Of a stretch of DNA of 27,955 nt, positions 22,840-27,955 are shown piece after piece (the first letter of the stretch is position 1; each line of letters starts with the position of its first letter). The notes under the pieces are model-generated. The model was not told the origin of the DNA. It saw nothing but the letters and a program-made list of their open reading frames with translations, and searched no databases. This DNA comes from CAYVBN01 sp964538565 (GTDB taxonomy: Bacteria > Pseudomonadota > Alphaproteobacteria > Rhizobiales > Xanthobacteraceae), in contig CAZIGW010000326.1 of the NCBI GenBank assembly GCA_964538565.1, forward strand, positions 1 to 27,955, in the 5' to 3' direction. The translations under genes were made by a program, and so were the position numbers.

Positions 22840-24050
22840 GAGGTGCCCCGCGCCGGAGACCGAACGATGACGACGCGCGCATTCGGCTGGAGCTTGTAGT
22901 CGCCGTCGGTCACGACGCGCCCGCCGTCTGCGAGCCCCGATGTCACGACCGTCACGCCGTCGGCGCTCGGGCCGGTCTGGACGGCCTGCATGTGCGCGGT
23001 ATCATCCGGCGCCAGCACCCAGACGTAGAGGTCCTGCGGGCCGCGCCGGATCGCGGCCGACGGCACCACCAGTGCGCCACGGCGCGTCTCGGCCAGCAGG
23101 CGCGCATTGACGAATTCGCCGGGCCACAACGCCTCGTCCTTATTGGCGAACTGCGCCTTGAGGCGCATCGTGGCGGTCGCCTGGTCGATCTGGTTGTCGA
23201 TGAGCAGGAGCGTGCCGGTCGCGATCCGACTCCGGTTGTCCTGGTCGTAGGCGTCGACCTCGACCGGCCCGCGCTTCATCGCGTTGCGGACATCGTCGAG
23301 GGATTTCGCCGGCAGCGTGAACACGACGTCGGAAGGCTGCGTCAAGGTCAACGTGGCGATCGGGGTCGCGTCGCTGGCATGGACGATGTTTCCGGCGTCG
23401 ACGTGACGAAAGCCGATCCTCCCGTCGCTCGGCGCGGTGATGGTCGTGTAGTCGAGCTGCGTCTGCGCTCCCTCGATGGCGGCATCATCGGCCGCGATCG
23501 TGGCGATGAACTGATCGACCTTCGCCTGCTGCAGATCCACGTTCTGCTGCGTCTCGAAGTTCTTGCCGGCCAGGGTCTTGAATCGGGCGAGGTCCTTCTG
23601 CGCGTCCACGAGCTGCGCCCGGTCCTGCGCCTTCTTGGCCTTCGCCTGGTCGAGGGTCGCCTGGAACGGACGCGGGTCGATCCGGGCGAGGACATCGCCC
23701 TGACGCACGTCCTGGCCCTCGGTGAAATTGACCGACAGCAGCTTGCCGTCGACCTGCGCGTGGATGGCGATCGTGCGTGATGCCTGCACGGTGCCGAGGC
23801 CCGTGAGATAGATCGGAACGTCCCTGCGGACGGCGGTCGCGATGCTGACCGGGACCGGCGCCGCCGCGGAGCCTTGCGGCGTCGCCGCCGTCGCGGCCGT
23901 CCGGGCCCGGTGGACTCCGACGGCGCAAACGAGCGCGAGCACGAGCACGAGCGCCGCAAGGCCTGCGTTGCGGCGCCTCCGTGCTTTTCGATCGGCGGTC
24001 TTCACGGACATCGCGAGCTTCGTTCGAGGTCGGGTGGTTTTCCGCGCCAT
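22836..24050 (-). CDS. RND efflux periplasmic adaptor (MdtA/AcrA-like)
   Basis: This protein of about 404 residues is a membrane fusion protein. After a basic N-terminus (RKARRRR) comes one hydrophobic anchor (AGLAALVLVLALVCAVGV), then the lipoyl half-motif TIAIHAQVDGKLLSVNFTEG, a coiled-coil hairpin (QATLDQAKAKKAQDRAQLVD through the FETQQNVDLQQAKVDQF segment), the second lipoyl half (TTITAPSDGRIGFRHVDAGN) and beta-barrel and membrane-proximal domains near the C-terminus (GALVVPSAAIRRGPQDLYVW). It would link the RND pump to an outer-membrane channel. The start is uncertain: ATG 24050 is chosen; ATG 24011 would also keep the anchor, and the frame is open to a GTG at 24125. Its stop overlaps the pump start by four bases. 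Confidence 0.93.
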   Translation of the reverse strand: MARKTTRPRTKLAMSVKTADRKARRRRNAGLAALVLVLALVCAVGVHRARTAATAATPQGSAAAPVPVSIATAVRRDVPIYLTGLGTVQASRTIAIHAQVDGKLLSVNFTEGQDVRQGDVLARIDPRPFQATLDQAKAKKAQDRAQLVDAQKDLARFKTLAGKNFETQQNVDLQQAKVDQFIATIAADDAAIEGAQTQLDYTTITAPSDGRIGFRHVDAGNIVHASDATPIATLTLTQPSDVVFTLPAKSLDDVRNAMKRGPVEVDAYDQDNRSRIATGTLLLIDNQIDQATATMRLKAQFANKDEALWPGEFVNARLLAETRRGALVVPSAAIRRGPQDLYVWVLAPDDTAHMQAVQTGPSADGVTVVTSGLADGGRVVTDGDYKLQPNARVVIVRSPARGTS

Positions 24051-24352
24051 GGGGGCGGCTGCATTTTCCTGGGAGCAGCTTACTGAGGCATGTCCGGCGC
24101 ATGAAAAGACGTTCATGTCCTGCACGCGGTTCTTGCATGGCGCGGCGGCTCACTCGGGCTGGCGCGGCGTCGGTTCTGCGGCGGCGCCGCTCCCTGCGCG
24201 TCCCATTGAGTGTCAACGCTCGGCCGTGAGAGGGGTTCGGAGACAGGAAAATTCCGCAGTGCGGAACCGTGATGGAACTTTTGAGTTGCTGACTCGGACC
24301 GTCGTTGCCGCAAGCCACCGAAGACGCAATTCAGCCGGACAGGAGCACCATC
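24051..24352. other. divergent intergenic region between efflux operon and dps-like gene
   Basis: About 300 bases separate the leftward adaptor gene and the rightward Dps-like gene, and should hold both promoters. I saw no clear -35/-10 pair, OxyR-type or TetR-type palindrome. If the adaptor starts upstream of 24050 the region is correspondingly shorter. AGGAG before ATG 24353 serves the Dps-like gene. Confidence 0.35.
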
Positions 24353-24949
24353 ATGCCGAGGTCGTCACATAGCGTGCAGCCGGTGCAGAGGCGCGGCCAC
24401 AGCCAGCCGTGGCTGCACCAGCACAGCAGGGAAATCCAGGCGTTCGGCACCGTCCGGCAGTTTCCGGTCGGCCTCGGCTCCGATGCACGGCTGTATTCGT
24501 GCCAGCGGCTCAACCAGATCCTCGCCGATTCCCAGATCCTCTACGCACTTTACAAGAAATGTCATTGGCTGATGCGCGGGCCGACCTTCTACCAGCTTCA
24601 TCTGCTGCTCGATAAGCACGCGGAGGAGCAGAGCGAGCTGATCGACAAGATCGCCGAGCGTGTCCAGACCCTCGGCGGCGTGGCGGTCGGCGACCCGCGG
24701 CACGTCGCCGAGATCACGCGCGTTCCGCGCCCGCCGGACGGTTGCGAGGAAGTCCCGGCGATGCTGTCGCGGCTGCTCGAGGCGCACGAGCTGATCCTGA
24801 TCGACGCGCATGAGGCGGCGGCTCGCACGGCCGAACTGGGCGACGACGGCACGAACGATCTCGTGGTATCCGACATCATCCGCACCGGCGAATTGCAGGC
24901 GTGGTTCCTCAGCGAGCACCTCGTCGACACGCCGCTGGTGCATGCATAG
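24353..24949 (+). CDS. dps: Dps-like ferritin (DNA protection during starvation)
   Basis: This 198-residue protein has the Dps ferroxidase signature: KCHW (H71), QLHLLLDKH (H83), then ELIDKIAERVQTLGG with D98 and E102. The spacing H-12-H-15-D-4-E matches E. coli Dps. Dps forms a 12-subunit shell that oxidises and stores iron with hydrogen peroxide and can coat DNA. The N-terminal extension of about 40 residues (SVQPVQRRGHSQPWLHQHSR) is basic and His-rich and longer than in the E. coli protein; such tails bind DNA in some Dps. ATG 24353 has AGGAG seven bases upstream; the frame extends to 24305 without a similar site. It is divergent from the efflux operon. Confidence 0.93.
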   Translation: MPRSSHSVQPVQRRGHSQPWLHQHSREIQAFGTVRQFPVGLGSDARLYSCQRLNQILADSQILYALYKKCHWLMRGPTFYQLHLLLDKHAEEQSELIDKIAERVQTLGGVAVGDPRHVAEITRVPRPPDGCEEVPAMLSRLLEAHELILIDAHEAAARTAELGDDGTNDLVVSDIIRTGELQAWFLSEHLVDTPLVHA

Positions 24950-25225
24950 CGGGCCGGGTCGGTAAGATAGTCCCTATCCTTGCATCATCGTACCGTTTTT
25001 GCGGTGCGAAGGTTATTTGCTGCGATATCTCAAAGTTGCCGCGATTTCGCGCTGTGACTATCTGTACTGAGTGGCCCCCACGCGGCGCGTGGGAACCGCG
25101 ACAGAACGAACCGAAACAATCAAAGCGCGAAACCGCAAGGGGAGACCGATGCTCATGCATCGGTGTGGCCGACGCCGTTCCCCCGGCGACGCCGGAGATA
25201 GAATCTGTCCATCCTGTCACCACCG

Positions 25226-26527
25226 GTGGCGGGCGACGCCCAAGGGTTCGGGCGAGATCGGCCGCAATACACCGCCCTCGGAACGGCTCGCGCGGCTTCG
25301 CGCGCGCGCAGCCTGGCCGGCTTGGATTGGCTGATCTTCTTTTTGGCCGATATCCAGACCGGGTTCGGCCCGTTCGTCGCGATCTATCTCACCGGGCAGG
25401 CCTGGAATCAGGTCGATATCGGACTTGTGCTCACGGTCGGCGGGCTCGTCGCGCTCGTCGGGCAGATGCCCGGCGGCGCGCTGATCGACGCGGTGCGCTC
25501 GGCCCGCTTCGCCGCGTCTCTCGCGATCCTGGCGATCTGCGCGAGTGCCGCCGTTCTGGCCATGTGGCCGATCTTACCCGCCGTGATGGCCTCGCGCGTC
25601 CTGCACGCAGCCGCCACCTGCGTGCTGGGGCCGGCGATCGCCGCCATCAGCCTCGGGCTCGTGGGCTACACCAGGCTGGGCGAACGGCTCGGACGCAACG
25701 CGCGCTTCGCCTCGCTCGGCAACGGCATCGCGGCCGCCCTGATGGGCGTATGCGGCTATGCGGTGTCGAGCCGCGCGATCTTCGTCTCGGTCGCGGTACT
25801 CGCAGTTCCGGCGCTGGCGGCGCTCGCCTGCATCAGGCCGTCCGACATCGCCCGCGTGGGACGTGTCCGCCCCGGCGATCGGAGCCGTGGGGGCACGCGG
25901 CCGCGCGTCCATTGGTCGGCGGTCTTCACCAATCGCCGGCTCATCATCTTCGCGGCCTGTACCCTGCTCTTCCAACTCGCCAATGCAGCGATGTTGCCGG
26001 TCATGGGCAGCGTCCTGTCGCTGCGCTCCGCAGCGCTTGCCAACACGGTGATCGCCGCCTGTGTCGTGGTCCCGCAGATCGTTGTCGTCATCGCGTCCCC
26101 CTGGGTCGGACGTCTGGCGCAGACCATCGGCCGGCGTCCGCTGCTGCTCGTCTGCTTCCTCGCGCTCGCCGTGCGCGCCGTGCTGTTCGCGATCCTGACC
26201 GATCCCTACGCAATCGTCGTCGTGCAGGTCCTCGACGGCGTCTCGGCGGCGACGCTCGGCGTCCTCTTCCCCCTGGTGGTGGCGGATCTCACCTGGACGA
26301 CGGGGCGGTTCAATCTCGGTCTCGGCGCGGTCGGTAGCGCGGTCGGGGTGGGCGCGGCGCTGAGCACGACGGTCGCAGGCTACATGCTCGATCACATCGG
26401 CCGCGTGCCGACTTTCCTCGGGTTGGCCGGCATTGCGGCGGTCGGCCTCGGCCTTGTGTGGATGATGATGCCCGAGACCCGCGCGGACGAGACCCGGGCC
26501 GTTTCGAAGGAGTTGCTCGAGACCTGA
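25226..26527 (+). CDS. MFS transporter
   Basis: This 433-residue protein has about twelve membrane spans in two halves. The first span region LDWLIFFLADIQTGFGPFVA is followed by QVDIGLVLTVGGLVALVGQM with PGGALIDAVRS, the loop 2-3 region of MFS carriers (GxLaDrxGrr type). A long loop around residues 210-230 (GRVRPGDRSRGGTRPRVHW) divides the halves, and the second half repeats the pattern with PWVGRLAQTIGRRPLLL. Such carriers move small molecules by proton coupling; the substrate is unknown. The start is GTG 25226; an in-frame TAG lies at 25199 and no ATG lies between, so it is the first usable codon, with a weak ribosome binding site. It reads toward the ABC exporter gene. Confidence 0.9.
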   Translation: MAGDAQGFGRDRPQYTALGTARAASRARSLAGLDWLIFFLADIQTGFGPFVAIYLTGQAWNQVDIGLVLTVGGLVALVGQMPGGALIDAVRSARFAASLAILAICASAAVLAMWPILPAVMASRVLHAAATCVLGPAIAAISLGLVGYTRLGERLGRNARFASLGNGIAAALMGVCGYAVSSRAIFVSVAVLAVPALAALACIRPSDIARVGRVRPGDRSRGGTRPRVHWSAVFTNRRLIIFAACTLLFQLANAAMLPVMGSVLSLRSAALANTVIAACVVVPQIVVVIASPWVGRLAQTIGRRPLLLVCFLALAVRAVLFAILTDPYAIVVVQVLDGVSAATLGVLFPLVVADLTWTTGRFNLGLGAVGSAVGVGAALSTTVAGYMLDHIGRVPTFLGLAGIAAVGLGLVWMMMPETRADETRAVSKELLET

Positions 26528-26781
26528 GCGTCCCGGCCGTCCGACCACCGAACAGCGGCGTCCTGCAGGCGGGCGGCGCGCCCCTGCCGAATCTGCGCGG
26601 CGCGCGCGCCATCTCGTCGCGCGCGAAGCTCCGCAGTTGCTGCAACCTTTTGCAAGACTTTTTGAGCACGGACGGCGATTTCCGAGGGCAGTCCTGCAGA
26701 AACTCTACGACACCCCGCGCGTTGCAATGTGTGGCCGAGGAGGGTCACGCGGGCGACGCGGGACGTTCGATCGGTCGGGGT

Positions 26782-26786
26782 GGAGG
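26782..26786 (+). promoter_or_regulatory. ribosome binding site of the ABC exporter gene
   Basis: GGAGG at 26782-26786 lies seven bases before ATG 26794. It is a near-perfect Shine-Dalgarno and fixes the start of this edge-truncated gene against other in-frame choices. Confidence 0.75.
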
Positions 26787-26793
26787 TACTTTC

Positions 26794-27955
26794 ATGGAGC
26801 ATCTGTGGCGGTTTGCCGATCGGCCGTTCGCCTTTCTCGGCCGCTATATTTGGATGCGACCCGTCGCCCATGTCACGGTCGCGGTTGCGGTGCTGGGTGC
26901 TGTGGGCTGCTCGATCGGGGCGCAGTACGGGATCAAGTTTCTGGTCGACACCTTGTCGGCGGGGGCACGCGAGCGTGCGGACGTCTGGCTCGCGTTCGTC
27001 CTCCTCGCGGCGCTGATCGCGGCGGACAATCTGCTGTGGCGGCTCGCCAGCTGGGTGTCGGCCTCGGCCTTCGTGGCCGTGACCGGCGACCTGCGGCGCG
27101 ATCTCTTTCGCCATCTGACCGGCCACGCGCCGAGCTATTTCACCGAGCGTCTGCCCGGCACGCTGACGGCGCGCATCACCGCGGTCGCGAACGCCGCCTA
27201 CACGATCGAGAACGTCTTCACCTGGAACGTGCTGCCGCCGTGTGCGGCCACGGTCGGGGCGGTGGCGTTCGTTGCGAGCGTGAGCGTGCCCATGGCGCTC
27301 GGTCTGGGCGCGGTGGCGGGTCTCGCCGTCGCCTGGATGTTTCGCCGCGCCGCGGCCGGTGGACCCTTGCACCACGAATTCGCCGACAAGTCGGCCGCCA
27401 TCGACGGCGAGATGGTCGACGTCATCAACAATCTCCCGCTGGTGAAGGCGTTCTGCGGCCTGGGACGCGAACTGCATCGCTTCGAGGAGACGCTCGCGCG
27501 CGAGATGGCGGCCCGTCGGCGCAGCCTGTTGCATCTCGAAAAGCTGCGGCTGCTGCACGCGGCCATCACCGTGGTGCTGGCGGTCGGGCTGCTGGCGTGG
27601 GCGATCGTGCTCTGGCAGCGCGGCGCCGCGAGCACCGGCGAGGTGATCCTCGTGTCGACGCTCGGGCTCTCGGTGCTGCATGCGACGCGCGACCTCGCCG
27701 TGGCGCTGGTCGACATCACGCAGCACGTCGCGCGTCTGTCGGAGGCGCTCTCGATCCTTCTCGTCCCGCACACGCTGCGGGACCATCCCGAGGCCGCGCC
27801 GCTCGTCGGCCACGGGGCGAGCGTCACGTTCGAGCGGGTGTCATTCACCTATCCGGACGGACGGCGGGTGTTCGAGGGGCTCGACCTGCGGCTCGAGCCC
27901 GATCAGCGCATCGGCCTCGTCGGTGAATCCGGCAGCGGAAAATCGACCTTGTTCG
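26794..27955 (+). CDS. ABC exporter, fused permease/ATPase, 3' end missing
   Basis: The frame opens at ATG 26794 behind GGAGG and runs to the window edge, 387 residues. The N-terminal type-1 exporter membrane domain has about six spans: VAHVTVAVAVLGAVGCSIGA, VWLAFVLLAALIAADNLL, VLPPCAATVGAVAFVASV, LGLGAVAGLAVAWMF, a pair around AITVVLAVGLLAWAIVLW, and VILVSTLGLSVLHATRDL. Coupling-helix-like stretches such as RRDLFRHLTGHAPSYFTERLPG and NNLPLVKAFCGLGRELHRFE are typical. The ATPase domain begins VTFERVSFTYPDG and the last residues are the Walker A motif GESGSGKST (377-385). The ABC signature and Walker B lie outside. MsbA/Cyd-like exporters use ATP to move lipids, peptides or drugs; the substrate is unknown. 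Long frames in other phases here are shadows. Confidence 0.93.
   Translation, partial: MEHLWRFADRPFAFLGRYIWMRPVAHVTVAVAVLGAVGCSIGAQYGIKFLVDTLSAGARERADVWLAFVLLAALIAADNLLWRLASWVSASAFVAVTGDLRRDLFRHLTGHAPSYFTERLPGTLTARITAVANAAYTIENVFTWNVLPPCAATVGAVAFVASVSVPMALGLGAVAGLAVAWMFRRAAAGGPLHHEFADKSAAIDGEMVDVINNLPLVKAFCGLGRELHRFEETLAREMAARRRSLLHLEKLRLLHAAITVVLAVGLLAWAIVLWQRGAASTGEVILVSTLGLSVLHATRDLAVALVDITQHVARLSEALSILLVPHTLRDHPEAAPLVGHGASVTFERVSFTYPDGRRVFEGLDLRLEPDQRIGLVGESGSGKSTLF

Noticed and set aside
20014..22899. 961-codon open frame on the plus strand opposite the RND pump
   Set aside because: Its product is dominated by Arg, Asp, Glu and His with no hydrophobic pattern; the opposite strand encodes a full, typical RND permease.
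24901..26337. 478-codon plus-strand frame overlapping the MFS gene
   Set aside because: Arg-rich out-of-phase reading of the MFS gene.
26637..27926. 429-codon plus-strand frame overlapping the ABC exporter
   Set aside because: Shifted reading of the exporter gene; the true frame starts at 26794 behind GGAGG and contains Walker A.
1..27955. tRNA, rRNA, riboswitch and CRISPR features
   Set aside because: No clover-leaf-like, conserved rRNA or regularly repeated spacer pattern was seen on reading both strands; a covariance-model search would be decisive.

Overview
The window is GC-rich DNA, most likely from an alphaproteobacterium of the Hyphomicrobiales (Bradyrhizobium/Xanthobacteraceae-like). 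This rests on codon usage, the bacterial transglutaminase-like cysteine proteinase, small Cys/Gly/Tyr-rich secreted proteins and the gene mix. It is an impression from reading the sequence; no search was run. No rRNA, tRNA or CRISPR array was seen.

Left part (1 to about 4270) is visibly more AT-rich than the rest and looks like an accessory or island edge. It holds the 5' part of a leftward AMP-binding (NRPS-like adenylation) gene cut by the window edge, then an AT-rich divergent intergenic region. Next come a rightward sugar-transfer-associated ATP-grasp gene, a decayed IS3-family transposase remnant (frameshifts plus a stop), and a leftward VpsF/O-antigen-ligase-like membrane protein whose last codons lie in the IS-derived DNA.

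Central part (about 4270-16750) is a dispersed exopolysaccharide or glycoconjugate locus. It contains a GT4 glycosyltransferase, a GINT1-N-like beta-propeller protein, an acyltransferase-3 membrane protein, an exported GH5 glycoside hydrolase and a polyprenyl-phosphate sugar phosphotransferase that would prime synthesis. It also has a co-directional secreted four-Cys protein, a small membrane protein, a six-Cys secreted protein, a second GT4, and an asparagine-synthetase-like protein without the glutaminase cysteine. A plausible order of work is priming by the phosphotransferase, extension by the two GT4 enzymes, decoration by the acyltransferase (and perhaps the AsnB-like and GINT-like proteins), polymerisation or ligation by the VpsF-like protein, and trimming by GH5. 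No Wzx flippase, Wzc-type copolymerase or outer-membrane exporter is visible here.

Right part (about 16900-27955) carries envelope and stress functions: a small Pro-rich secreted protein, a BTLCP peptidase, a PPP-type phosphatase, a degenerate thermonuclease-fold protein, a two-gene RND efflux operon (adaptor and pump, 4-bp overlap), a Dps ferritin-like protein, an MFS transporter, and the 5' part of an ABC exporter cut at its Walker A motif by the window end.

The two genes cut by the window edges were read directly by translation. Most other long open frames are antisense or out-of-frame shadows typical of high-GC DNA. The strongest points for follow-up are the uncommon EPS gene combination, the AMP-binding/ATP-grasp divergent pair, the IS remnant that seems to supply the VpsF C-terminus, and a cluster of TTGACGT motifs before the acyltransferase.
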